Shown here: positions 43,966 to 55,510 of the stretch, one piece after another | How the letters are laid out: each line of letters opens with the position of its first letter | How positions within the stretch are numbered: the stretch's first letter is position 1 | Source: Adiantum capillus-veneris | Lineage: Eukaryota; Streptophyta; Polypodiopsida; Polypodiales; Pteridaceae | Reading direction: 5' to 3' | Assembly: GCA_014529385.2 (NCBI GenBank) | Contig: CM043965.1 | Coordinates: 10,002,912 to 10,066,911 of the forward strand | DNA length: 64,000 bases | Notes under the pieces: model-generated | Database searches by the model: none | Seen by the model: the letters and a program-made list of their open reading frames with translations, nothing else | Told to the model about the DNA's origin: nothing | Position numbers and translations under genes: made by a program

Positions 43966-45120
43966 GCCAAGAGTGAAAAAGTCGGTACACTTTACTTGTG
44001 TACTGTTAGCACGCAACCTTCAGCTTGTGCAACAACTACAGAAGTTGACAGTGTGGTGTGGCACTACCGACTTGGGCATATGAGTGCCAAAGGAATGCAA
44101 ATCCTTCAAACAAAGAAGATTCTACCAGGTTTGAAAGAGGTGGACTTAGAGTTCTGTGAAGATTGTGTTTATGGTAAACAAAAGAGGGTAAAATTTCAAA
44201 AATTAGGAAATGAAAGAAAAAATAAAAAACTTCAGTTGGTTCATTCTGATGTTTGGGGTCCTGCAAGTACACCATCACTTGGTGGCTCATTGTACTATGT
44301 AACATTCATAGACGATGCGACTAGAAAAACATGGGTTTATGTCATGAAGAATAAATCCAATGTATTTTCTATATTTCAAAGGTGGAAAGCCTTTGTGGAG
44401 AATGAAACAAGTACCAAGGTTAAATGCCTCAGATCCGACAATGGAGGCGAATATTGCAGCCAAGCTTTTGAAAGCTTTTGTGCTAGCAATGGCATTCGGA
44501 GGCAAAGGACAACCCCAAGGACACCTCAACAAAATCGGATTTCGGAAAGGATGAACAGGACAATCATGGAACGAGCACGAAGCATGCGGCTACATGCAGG
44601 CCTACCGCTTGAGCTTTGGGCGGAAGCTGTAAGTACGTCGGTGTACTTAATCAATCGGTCACCCTCAACGGCATTGGATGGGGGAGTTCCAGAAGAGGCA
44701 TGGACAGGTAAACCGATGAATTATGCATTTCTCAAAGTGTTTGGGTGTGAGGCTTTCATGCACATAGATAGAAGCCTAAGATCAAAGTTAGATGCAAAGT
44801 CCAAAAAGTGTTTCTTCATTGGCTATGGAGAAGGAGACTTTGGGTATCGCCTATGGAATCCTGAAGATGGTAAAATCTTAAGGAGTAGGGATGTAATTTT
44901 TAACGAACAAAATATGTACAAAGATTACTTGGAAAGAAAACAAACAAAAGAAACAGGTGATGAGTACATGGAGCTTGAGGACGGTGAAGACTCAAGGACT
45001 GCAAACGGTGACAATGTGCAACAACTCAACCAAATGAGGAGCCTCAACCTATTCCCCGAAGATCTACAAGAGCAAGTAGACCTCCAGAAAGGTTTGTTCC
45101 TTCCTTCAACCATCTCTTGA
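43957..45120 (+). CDS. copia integrase (Gag-pre-integrase, zinc finger and catalytic core)
   Basis: Opens inside the Gag-pre-integrase domain. The H-H-C-C finger is visible (WHYRLGHMSAKGM ... CEDCVYGKQ). The catalytic core has D in LVHSDVWGP, D in FIDDATRKTWV/SDNGGEYCS and E in TPQQNRISERMNRTIMERAR, so all catalytic acids appear present. GYGEGDFGYRLWNPEDGKIL and RSRDVIFNE follow. A frameshift near 45090 cuts the linker to RT. The natural protein would be part of one polyprotein, so the first codon here is not a real start. Confidence 0.85.
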   Translation: MVVAKSEKVGTLYLCTVSTQPSACATTTEVDSVVWHYRLGHMSAKGMQILQTKKILPGLKEVDLEFCEDCVYGKQKRVKFQKLGNERKNKKLQLVHSDVWGPASTPSLGGSLYYVTFIDDATRKTWVYVMKNKSNVFSIFQRWKAFVENETSTKVKCLRSDNGGEYCSQAFESFCASNGIRRQRTTPRTPQQNRISERMNRTIMERARSMRLHAGLPLELWAEAVSTSVYLINRSPSTALDGGVPEEAWTGKPMNYAFLKVFGCEAFMHIDRSLRSKLDAKSKKCFFIGYGEGDFGYRLWNPEDGKILRSRDVIFNEQNMYKDYLERKQTKETGDEYMELEDGEDSRTANGDNVQQLNQMRSLNLFPEDLQEQVDLQKGLFLPSTIS

Positions 45121-45181
45121 TCTCAGATTCTGGAGAGCCGGAATCATATGAAGAATCTATGCAACATGAATCCAAAGAAGA

Positions 45182-46617
45182 ATGGACGAAGAGCATGCAA
45201 GTGGAGATGGACTCACTACATCGCTAAAGGAAGAAGAAGGTGGGAAGAAAAGGTACAAGTCTAGGCTTGTGGTAAAAGGTTTTTCTCAAAAGAAAGGCAT
45301 TGACTTCAATGAAATATTTTCTCCTGTTGTAAAAATGAACTCAATTAGGCTTGTCTTAAGCCTTGTGGCTTCTCATTATCTAAATCTCGAGCAAATGGAT
45401 ATTAATACAGCATTCCCTCACGGTGACTTAGAGGAGGAAATCTACATGCTTCAACCAAAGGGGTATGAAGTAAAAGGTAAGGAGAAAATGGTTTGCAGAT
45501 TAAAGAAGAGCTTGTATGGTTTAAAGCAAGCATCAAGACAATGGTACTTGAAGTTTGATCGATGGATGTTGGATCATGGATTCACAAGATGCAACTCGGA
45601 TCACTGCGTCTACACAGAGAATTTGGGAGATGGGAAATTCATCATCCTAATGTTGTATGTTGATGACATGTTGATTGCAAGTGCTAACATGCAGGACATC
45701 AAAGACCTAAAAGAGGAGCTGTCCAAATCTTTTTCAATGAAAGATTTAGGTGCTGCAAAGAGGATACTTGGTATGAAAATATCAAGGGACAGGACGAAGA
45801 AGGCAATAAAGCTATCTCAAGAAGATTACATCAAGAAGGTACTAGAAAGGTTTGCAATGAAAAATGCAAAACCAGTTTCTACACCTTTGGCTGGTCATTT
45901 TAAACTAACGAAGGATATGTGTCCAAAGACACAAGAGGAGATATCCTATATTTCTTAAGCTCCATATGCTGCAGCGGTAGGTTCTCTAATGTATGCTATG
46001 GTCTGGACAAGGCCGGACATTGCACATGCAGTGGGAGTTGTGAGTAGGTTCATGGACAACCCAGGTAAAGAGCATTGGCAAGCTGTGAAGTGGATACTTA
46101 GGTATCTAAAAGGGACAACAACAAATGCTTTGTATTTTGGAGGAACTGATATTATTCTAGAAGGGTATGCTGATGCAGATATGGCAGGTGACAAAGATAC
46201 GTGAAGGAGCACTATTGGCTATGTGTTCACGGTTGGAGGCACAACAGTAAGCTGGGCTTCAAAGCTACAGAAAGTGGTTTCACTTTCTACCACAAAAGCA
46301 GAGTATGTATCAATGATGGAGGCAAGCAAAGAAATTCTGTGGCTTCACAGATTCCTAGAAGAGCTTGGATTCAAACAAGACAATTGTGTCTTGTACAGTG
46401 ATAGCCAAAGCGCTATCCATCTTGCGAAGAACTCAGCCTTTCATTCAAGGACAAAGCACATTGAGGTGAGATATCACTTCATACGCACTCTTTTGGAAGA
46501 GGGACAACTAAAGCTAGGAAAGGTGCATACAAGTGAAAATCCTGCAGACATGTTTACAAAGGTAGTCAACAAGGAGAAGTTGAGGTTTTGCTCATCTTCA
46601 ATCGGCATTCAAAGATA
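45182..46617 (+). pseudogene. copia reverse transcriptase and RNase H
   Basis: One frame with two stops (TAA at 45956, TGA at 46202). RT blocks: YKSRLVVKGFSQKKGIDF, FSPVVKMNSIR, EQMDINTAFPHGDLEEEIYM, LKKSLYGLKQASRQWYLKFD and the intact catalytic box LMLYVDDMLI. RNase H: GYADADMAGD, TKAEYVSMMEASKEILWL, LYSDSQSAIHLAKN, ending NPADMFTK. Compared with the family, a segment just before YKSRLVVKGF is missing. After TGA the frame reads RSTIGYVF, so the stop probably replaced one sense codon. Confidence 0.88.
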
Positions 46618-46665
46618 AGAAGCCAGGATGGAAAGCAGTCACAAGTTTGGTTTGGAGATCAGTCT

Positions 46666-46678
46666 CCAAGTGGGAGAT
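46666..46678 (+). other. copia polypurine tract
   Basis: CCAAGTGGGAGAT just before the 3' LTR, typical of plant copia elements. Confidence 0.85.
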
Positions 46679-47469
46679 TGTTAAGTATGGAGCCTGATTT
46701 ACCCTTGTAATTTTCTGTGGTAAAAGCGCACATTTGTAAGGCCCCCATTATGAGGAGAAGACATCGTACGTGAAGGAAAATCACTCACCGGAAACCAAAA
46801 TTTTCACGGACAAGAATCAGGGGCAACTTTAGAGGCCTCGGGGGGGAGGCCCCCGAGACTTTTTTTTCGCAGGAATATTCCTTTTCGCCGGAATATTATG
46901 GCCGGACGGCGGCCGGAAAGTGGTCGGTTGGCCGGTGGCCGGTAGTCAATGGCCGATGGCCAGTGGTCGAAAGTCAATGGCCAGTGGCCTGTGGTCGGAA
47001 GTCAATGGTCGGTGGCCGGTGGCCCAATTCAAAAGCGGACTTGTCTTCTCAAGGGCGGCCACACATGGGCGGATTGGAGGGTCCGATTTGGACTTATTCG
47101 CATAAGGGCGGCTACACATGGCTGTCTCTCATAAGAGAGGGCAGCCCTTTTGGCCTATAAAAGGAGGCCATTTCTACACACATTTCAGAGTGTGAAGTTG
47201 ATGCAACAAGGTGAGTGTGAGGTGGTGAGAGTGAAGCAAGGCGGGAGCTCTATTAAGGGTATAATCCCTTTGTAAACTGCTTCTTGTTTTGAAGTACTAA
47301 AGCCATTGAGTGGCTGCTTTCCCGTGGACGTAGCCCACATTGGGTGAACCACGTATATCGTGTGTACTATCTCTCTCTCTCTACTCTATAATCTCATGTA
47401 TATAAATCTGTCTCTCTCCATTAAGTAATCTAATCAATTATCTATTTAGCTACATCTTATTTCCTAACA
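46679..47469 (+). repeat. copia 3' LTR
   Basis: 791 bp. Its greater length than the 5' LTR lies largely in the CCGGTGG minisatellite (46910-47030). Otherwise it is a close match. Confidence 0.93.
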
Positions 47470-47474
47470 ATAAA

Positions 47475-48300
47475 CACTGTCTTAAAAATCCATAAATTCA
47501 AGCAGAAAGAAGGTGAATATGTACGAAAGGTAGCCTTGATACTGAAATGATATGTGAAGCTCTATCCAGTAGAAGAACTACCGACCTCATCAAGGTTAAT
47601 GCTTGTTTTTATCGAAGGACTGAGAAACAAAGATCTCTAGAAAGAACTACCATGAAAAAGAGCACTACATTGAATGAGCACTACATTGAATGAGTTGACG
47701 AAAGAAGCTCTATACTTGGTAGATAATTGTGATGTCTACAAGGAAGGAGAGTTCAAGGATTTAGATGATGATTCCTCATCACAACATAGTGGATCCAAGT
47801 CTGTCAAGTCACTACAGAGACCAAATCTCCACTAAATCAAGAACAGGTCATCAAAGAAGTACTCAAAATGATTAATCTGTTTGCTAAGCTACAAGTTAAG
47901 AAACCTAAGTGGTGTGCAATAGAGCAAAAATGGACAAATCACATAATTTAAGAGTGCTATTACAACAAGGGGTACATGAAAGAACGCTAGTATGCCTCGC
48001 AAGCCCAAGTAGCACGAGTACAAGTCCCACCAATGCCAAGATACACAACAAGAGTTCTTTCGAGACCACCAGTAGGAGCTGAAAGACCACAACCAATCTT
48101 AGGACAACAACCTCCACTACCAAGAACACGACCGACAGGAGCTAGATATGCACCAGCTGTAGAAGAGCCTAAGGAACAGCCCCTTGTGCCAATCCCTATA
48201 TATTACAAGGAGCCTAGTGGATATATAACCAAAACGGGATATTATCCACCTAAAGAGAAAAAGCACCAGAATCTTGGAGCATGATTGGGTCGGTTGGACC
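47475..48300 (+). pseudogene. retroelement G, right of the copia insertion
   Basis: Resumes Gag with LKIHKFKQKEGEYVRKVALI and RLMLVFIEGLRNKDL. Further on is KKPKWCAIEQKW, with a degraded knuckle-like context, and a proline-rich segment (48033-48284; LGQQPPLPRTRPTGARYAPA) ending KEPSGYITKTGYYPPKEKK. Stops break it. No RT follows, because element C begins near 48421. Confidence 0.55.
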
Positions 48301-48420
48301 ATCAAGTGATGCACACGCTTCAGATGAGGGTAGATATAGTTTGGATAAATACACATTGCTATTTATAGCTAATGGAGAAGTAGAAGGATGAAGAGCTGCT
48401 TATCAACAAAGAGCTGCTCA

Positions 48421-51400
48421 GGGGTAAGTGGGACTGGGATCTATTATCGATTTTTTCGAGCCCACTATGTGGGATATGGTGCACACCTAGGGAGATTTGG
48501 TCTTAATAATGGAGTCTTTTTAGACTTGCCTACGGCTTTACCATTATTGAGCCATAAGAAGTCCGAAAGGAGCTATCCCTCAGCAACTTCGCTATGTTAG
48601 ACTCACTCTACTACTCTCTATAATTAACCAATTTGAGCCATGGGTGTAGATACTTAAGTTCCTATTTTCAAATGTTAAGAGGAGTAGAAACTAAGGTTTT
48701 GAATTGCCAAAGCATACAATAAGTAAACACATAAGTTTAATTAGCATGTCTGACAATAACCAAGAGAGTAGAATGAAAATTGAACTTTGATTTTGCACAT
48801 GAAGGTGTTACTGATGATGCCCCCATGTTTGTTAATTATCTTGTTACTAGGTTGCAACAAGCTATGGGCAACCCCTCTTTGCAAGCCAAATTTACTCAAC
48901 AACTTCGTGCTTATGGGATTTCCTTTCCTCTCAAAGAGGAGAGAGAGCTTAGGAGGCCTCTTGGTGAGACCCCCAAAATAAGATTCTCTCCCATACGAGA
49001 GGAGGAATCCAAAGAACAAGAAAGTAATGACTTCCTAAGTTCCTCAAAAGATGTGGCTCCATGAAGATGGCGGTCTAGACAATTGCCAACTCCTCCCAAG
49101 AGGAAATGGTTAACCCATAGTTCTTCTCCTCGTCACTCCAAAAGGGAAGAGAGGAAACAAAGGAAGAAAAGGGCAAGAAAGAGGTCACCCTCTTCTCCTT
49201 CTTCTTCACCTTCCTCCTCTATCGATGAAAGCTATGGCTATTCTCCTAGAGAATACAAGAGGGGAGGACATCGCAAATCTTAGCCTGCGTGGCGAAGGTC
49301 ACAACAGCTGAAGAAATTTAAAGAGGGAGGAAAGAGTATCTCTTTTATCACCTTTGGTGCTATCGACAAAGTATCTGCCTTCATCCAACAATTTGATGCG
49401 GCCTTTGGAGACGAGGGCTTCACGGATTCATCCAAGCTACACCATGTAGCTATGCACTTCCAAAAATTGGCTCGTCAATGGTGGGCTAGCCTTCGTGGCA
49501 ACGACAAAGCCCCAAAGACATGGAAAACTCTACGAGTTTCCATGATGAAGCAATTCCTTGCAATTGATGCAAAGGACAAAGTGCTTACCAAATGGTGAAG
49601 TTTAAAGCTTCTCTCTCATGAGTCTATCCACAAATATGTGAACAAGTTTTGGGATTTACATCTCAAGACTACTATCTTTTAAAAGATAGACTTTGCCGTG
49701 CAAAAGAAACAATCCTGTGTGAGATTACCCCAAGAGATGGCCAAGTATGTCAACTCTCAACGGCCTGGTTCTATCACCAAAGTAATCCACCACACCATGG
49801 TTTCTTCATGCATCAGTTTCCAACAAGGGGCTAGATGGAATATCAAGCCCATGGAAAATAAAGACAAAAATGATGCCAAGGGAAAATCCAATGCCCAAAA
49901 TTCTTGCCAAGGCCATTCCAACAACAACAACAACAATCGGTCCAAGGAGAAGGGAGTTTACAAAGGTAAATATAAAATCTCTCCTAAAGAGCTAGAAGCT
50001 TTTCGTAAGGAACACAAATGTTTTAAGTGTGGGGAGCAAGGCCATGGTTATCGTCCTTGCCCCAAGAGAATTACCCACAATAAGACTCCTAGAGCCTCTA
50101 TGTTTGGAGCTCCAAAAGAGGATGCTCATTGCCAAAGATTTCTCCTTTCTTATGCTTAGGGAAAGATGCAAGAGCATGATGCCTTTATTTTGTTTGACCT
50201 TGTTTCAACTCACAACTTCATATCCACGGAGTTGACCACCAAGCTAAGCATACAGGCCCACAAGATGGGAGATACATTGAAATCTAATGGAGCTATCAAG
50301 GGACAAGACCTCTCAATTACTCACTTAATTGAAAAATTGAGGCTTCATGTCCAAATCTATGTGGACAAAAATGATTTCTTCATCTCCCCTCTCAAACATG
50401 AGAATGTTAATTGTTGGGGCACCATGGTTTAACTGCATGGCTTCCAACATGAATTTCCTTGAAAGGAGAATCTACTTCACCTACAAGAAAAAGAGCATGT
50501 ACATCGATGCTAATGAGTTGGGGAACACCATACCCTTGCAATAAAGGGAATCAAGAGGAATTAGAGTTGTCTAATTTCCTAAATGGATCCCAAAATGTTT
50601 TCATTGATGACATCCCTAGTGAGCTACCTCTAAAATGAGGGATGATGACCATGCAATTGAACTCCTATGAGGAAGCTCACTATCAAACAAGCCTCCTTAA
50701 CGAGTTTCACAAGCTCAACAAGAGGAGATCATGAGGCAAGTGCATGAATTGGTGGAAAAAGGGATGGTGAGGTCTAGCTCCTCTCCATTTTGTTCACCAT
50801 TTCTTTTAGTGCAAAAGAAAGACGACACATATCACATGTGTGTCGACTATAGAGCACTAAATAATATCACTATCAAAAATAGATTTCCCATGCCGCGGGT
50901 AGAAGATCTATTTGATAATTTACAAGTTTTGGCCAGAAATGCTCCAGACGCATTCAAACTCATAATGGACAAAAATCTTCAGGCCATCCAAATTCTCTTG
51001 AGAGTACAAGCGACACCTTCAAGTAACCTTTCAACTTGTGAGAGAGAATAAGCTTTTCATTAATCAAAAGAAAAGTGAATTTTTCCTATAAGAGATAGGT
51101 CACATTATCTCTAATGATGGCACCCGTATGGATCCAACAAAGTTAGAGATAATAAAAGGATGGCCTAATCCAAGGAATCTACGTGAGGTACGAAGCTTCA
51201 TAGGTATGTGTGCATACTATAGATGCTTCATAGAAAATATTCTCGCTAATAGCAGGCCCATTACATGACTTAACAAAAAAGAAACATTAAGTATTCATGG
51301 ACTGCAAAAGTGCAAGAAGCTTTTGAGAAGCTTAAGGAGAATCTTATCTCTCAACATGTGCTCACACTATTAGATCTCTCAAAGCCATTTGAGGTCCAAT

Positions 51401-51878
51401 GTGATGCTTGTGGTAATTGCCTTTGAGATATTTTGCTTCAAGAAGGGCATGCCATAGCATATGAGAATCAAAGACTCAACTTTGATAAGTGGGTATGGGG
51501 CAAATACGAAAAGATCTACTAGCTATTCTATATGCCATAAACACGTGGAAACACTCTCTCTTGGGGACTCCATTCATCCTATGAATGGATCAAAAAGCCT
51601 TAAGAACTTCATGACGCAAACCAAGCTCTCCAACAAACAAATGAGGTGGGAAAATTTTCTTTTGCAATTTAAATTTCATATTGCTCACATTGTTGGCAAG
51701 CACAATCAAGTGGTCGATGCACTTTCACAATGACCAAGGGTAAATGTGGTGTCTATATCAACTCACAATGATCTATCTTTTATGATAGATGAGTATGCTA
51801 CTGACCAAGACTTTAAGTATGTAATTACAGCCTTTGCAATAGGGAAGAAAAAAGAACCATTCACCTTGAAGGATGGTG
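48421..51878 (+). pseudogene. chromovirus relative C, 5'- and 3'-truncated gag-pol
   Basis: Homologous to the leader and coding region of elements A and B, but on the plus strand. It starts inside the leader near 48421 without an LTR. Gag pieces: DFAHEGVTDDAPMFVNYLVT, an SR-rich segment (49083-49283), a capsid region near 49370-49560 and a CCHC knuckle CFKCGEQGHGYRPCP near 50020. Protease is near 50190 (FDLVSTHNFIS instead of FDPGST). RT is present at its N-terminal side (CVDYRALNNITIKNRFP), but the segment holding the catalytic aspartates is missing. RNase H pieces run to ...IGKKKEPFTLKDG, where element E begins. Confidence 0.8.
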
Positions 51879-52473
51879 TGCGCGTATGTCACACGTGTCA
51901 ATGCAAGGAACTTGCCGATACACTGTGTGCGAGCCACAAATGGCTCCAAGCACACAACAAGCCTAAACTAGTAAGCTCAAAGATGGTGATGGTGTGTCAC
52001 TCACCGCTCTACGCTTACTGTTGTGGACGATTCCTCGCCGCGAAGAAGAGGGAGATGCCGCTATGCCACGCTCAACCGCCTCGCCACCGTCGTGCCGTCG
52101 TAATGCTCGATCGCACACACACACACACACACACACACTCTCTCTCTCTCTCTCTCTCTCTCTCACGCATACACATACACACAAGGAGATGAAGAAGAAG
52201 AAGATGGAGATGGAGCAAGAGCACTCTTCAATTGCACAAATGAGAGAATGAGTGAATTTAGGTTTAGTTGACTTTTATATGAGCTCGCCCCATTCACACT
52301 TGGGCGCCCATGCTTAGCCAACTAATCCCTTGAATGTTCCAGTTAGAGTGCACCTCTCATCGGAGATCACTCTTACCCTTTTCCTATTGGACCGACAAGC
52401 CCGGTACCTGACTCTACCAAATAAATAATATAGCATCCATCGTAGGTGATAGGAATGTGTGTGAGGGTTAACA
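51879..52473 (-). repeat. element E 3' LTR
   Basis: Minus-strand start TGTTAACCCTCACAC at 52473, end ...ACGCGCA at 51879. Contains (AC)n(CT)n near 52114-52163 and a TATA-like TATAAAAG (minus) at 52272-52279. Confidence 0.75.
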
Positions 52474-52486
52474 TGCCCCCTTCCTG
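52474..52486 (-). other. element E polypurine tract
   Basis: Minus strand CAGGAAGGGGGCA directly before the LTR start. Confidence 0.65.
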
Positions 52487-54198
52487 ATGTAGATTCCATC
52501 CTCGGAAGCTATTGAGTTGAAGCTCGTTCGTCGAGGTGGAAGAGCATTTGAGATGAATGTCCTTAGCCTTTTTCAGTCACTGCAAAATCAAACAACATTG
52601 GCACAATAATTGCATTCTCATATACAATTAAAAATCATTTGCAGTTTTAGGCAGAGTTGATTGGTAACAGAATTTTAAACCATTTGTTAGCAATAAACAT
52701 TAAATTGCAATATAATCAAATGCATAAACAATTGTAAAGGTAAAAAATTAAACAAGTATGGGGTCGCTAATTTAACGATCGAAAGGCACTAAAGATCGAC
52801 TATTAATACCATGGGTAAGCTTCTCAATTTTCTCTGGTCAATTAAGTTGCTTAATCGCGAGAGCCAAGTATTTCATGTTCGAGGGCTGACTAGAGGCTAT
52901 ACCTAGAAGACCTGTAGTTAAGCTATGATAAAAGGAATTTCTCATGAAATCGTCGCCTGACTGATTACTTTTTCTTTGACCCCCCAAAATCTTTTCACAT
53001 TGTTTCAATTTTGATGTGTGTGCTTATTTTGTATGTCTTGGGTTTTTTGCGTTTCAAGGAAAAGCGCCCACACTAGGAACCTCTAGGGCTCTAGTACCAT
53101 AGGCAATACATGTGAGTGGAGTACCAAATCAAGCTGAGATTTCTCTTCCAGCTTAAGATTTTACATTATGGCACTTTGATTTTTTTGTTTGTTCATTTTT
53201 AGCATTTTAATTTTGTAACTTTGGGGGGTCATATAACACTGTTACCCTCCCCAGGCTCATCACACTAGTAAACTCCCTTTATAATACTTAAGCTAAAGGT
53301 CAATAGGGACTAAGCCCACTAGAAAGCCCTAGTACATTTCACAAAATGCTGCCTAAATCGGATTAAGAACCTAAGTAACCATTGATTATTAGGAAGGCAA
53401 GGAAGGCATTCCCCATGGTACTAAGAGAAAATCTCTAATGCCTAGCTTGGTCAAACTAGCTTAGTCGGACTGCTTGATTTTTAAACCTAGACAAGTGAAT
53501 ATGACAAAAAATTACATTGAATTTAATATTTGATACTAAGCAAATGCACTGAATATTATGCTACCAATCACAATTAAAGCAGACAAACATGGATGCAAAA
53601 TAGATAAGGGGCAATGCTAATGGACAAGAAACACTTGTTTGTGTTGATGGTCGCGCTTGATTTGAAGTGTGAATGAGAGAAAGATTCCATGAAGGTCCAA
53701 ATCCTAACAACAACAACACGTTTTTGTACACACTAGGAAACACAAAGAATATCTCTAGGAGGCACATCAGTGGGAAAAAGGAATGTTGCTAATCACTTAA
53801 CTTTAAAACAGAAACACTCCTATCGTACTAATTCTATCTACCCTCCATCACTCGAGTGATCAGGATCAAAGGTGTTTTATGGCATAGGTTTCTGTTTTAG
53901 TGTACCGGATGCGAATGTGTAGGTCTGAGTCCATGTTTTGACTTTTATTGTGCATACTCGTTTGCTAATTGCTCTTGCTCTTTATTTTTTTTGTTTTTTG
54001 TGAGTATAAGGATTTATATGTACATTTCCTAATATTGGGAGATTGAGAGGTCAGGGAGGAAGGTTGAGAGGGAAGCAAGTGAATGATGGATGTCAGCAAA
54101 CACTCCTCCCTTCCTTGGGTAGATCATATCATTTGAAATGTGCTCGTCGCCCTTTGAAACCAATTGTTCCAGTTGGTAATAGGTGAGGATTTTTGCCA
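52487..54198 (-). other. element E 3' non-coding region
   Basis: 1.7 kb where pol would be expected in an autonomous element. I see no RT, RNase H or integrase motif on either strand and only short chance frames. Confidence 0.55.
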
Positions 54199-55021
54199 TT
54201 AGTTTTCTATTACCTTAGGTGCCTCATCGAGTTGCAAGGGTGGTAAGGTACTCTCCCAGGATCGAACTTGAAGTGGTTCATCAAGTGATTCTTGAACACT
54301 GGAAGGTATGGATTCCTTTGTATCTTCATGGAGGTCCATTATTGTAGGTGGAGGCTGTGGAGAAGCTTTTATCTCTATGGATGCATTACATGAGGAGCTA
54401 GAAACTTCATGGGACTCCCCCCTTTCTGAGCTAGGTGGAACAAATCGTTCTTTCTTCAATACCCAAACTAGCTCTGGAGCGGGTGTGTAGCATTCTGTGA
54501 TTTTTTTCTTTTCGCAATTGTTGATTCATTTTGAAGCTACGGGATTGGGCTCACATGGGTCAGGTGACATGTAGGTGACAGGTAAGAACACAATCTACGT
54601 TTTGGCACCCACATTTGATCATTTCCTTGATAGTATCCTTGGGCTTTCAATAGTTGTTTAGGAATCCAACGCCACATTTTCTTACTTTTCTTGGAGCGAG
54701 TGGTACGTTTCTTACAAGGCTTTCATTTTTTGGCACTAGCTATGGTCGCTAAAGAAGCTTTAGGGACCCACTTGTATGTTTTCTTTGTTATATTAGTATG
54801 AGTCTTGTCACAAGCTATATGCATTTCTTGTAGCATATTAAGGGTACGGACATTTCATCCCCGTCAGGTGTTACCCAGGTCGTCCCCCTATTTCCCCAAG
54901 TGTCTATGGTTGCTACTAGGTGAACACAATCCACATTGTCCGACTTAGTTATCCCAGGTAGTACATCCATATAAGGAGAATCTTCCCCAACATCAGTGTC
55001 CGCTTTACATGTGTGACAATA
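54199..55021 (-). pseudogene. element E region after protease
   Basis: Protein-like sequence continues after the protease: a basic segment with KMWRWIPKQLLKAQGYYQGN near 54690-54620, then an acidic/serine-rich tail (54459-54199; EPLQVRSWESTLPPLQLDEA) ending in a stop. No polymerase motif. Role unknown. Confidence 0.4.
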
Positions 55022-55510
55022 CTACAATGGGGCTGAGTGAAATGTGGTGTCAAATATATGATCAATTATAAACCTGTTTCCTAGAGGATGTGCTCGACCA
55101 GTCACAAGATCCACTCGAATGACAGAATCTTGGAACTGCAAGTAGACATGGTTTTTAGACCAATCATGCACCATTTTTGCTTCCCTCATGAAAGGACATC
55201 CTAAGATCATCTCCGATGCCATAGCGTATTTGGAGAAATCCATAACAATGAAGGTAATCCTTATTTTATGTCCAAAGACCTTGATCTTGAGATCTTCTAG
55301 CATCCCAATAGGTTTAACAATAGACCCATTGGCCATCTTCACTACTATGGTTGTGGTCGCAAGGTGAGGTCTTCCCATAGTTTCCCAACAATTTTTAGTC
55401 ACAATGCTAACCCCAGCGCCACCATCAAGGATTCCCTTCACAGTTAATCCCTTAGCAGTGATTGGTATGGTCACATTGATTCATCACCCTCAAAGTATTG
55501 TCCCAACTTG
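55022..55510 (-). pseudogene. element E aspartic protease
   Basis: Catalytic box KGILDGGAGVSIV near residue 17 of the 150-codon frame, then VVKMANGSIVKPIGML, and EMILGCPFMREAKM as the C-terminal strand with LG. It is a retropepsin-like domain that would process Gag. A stop (TAA near 55511) separates it from the upstream Gag part, in the same frame. Confidence 0.75.

Larger units (their letters stand above)
42452..47469 (+). mobile_element. Ty1/copia retrotransposon, complete ends (5018 bp)
   Basis: LTRs 42452-43224 and 46679-47469 (TGTTAAGTATGGAGCCTG ... CTAACA), an exact tRNA-Met primer site, a polypurine tract, and Gag, integrase, RT and RNase H in copia order. It is flanked by ATAAA on both sides. 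The zinc knuckle and protease are absent from the Gag-integrase junction. A segment before RT is also missing, and RT/RNase H has two in-frame stops. It is thus a deletion derivative with intact ends. It split the Gag of element G. Confidence 0.93.

Noticed and set aside
51994-52251. Frames with THTHTH/SLSLSL runs, also at 60.3-60.7 kb and 18.7-19.0 kb
   Set aside because: AC/CT microsatellite translations within LTRs or the transposon leader.
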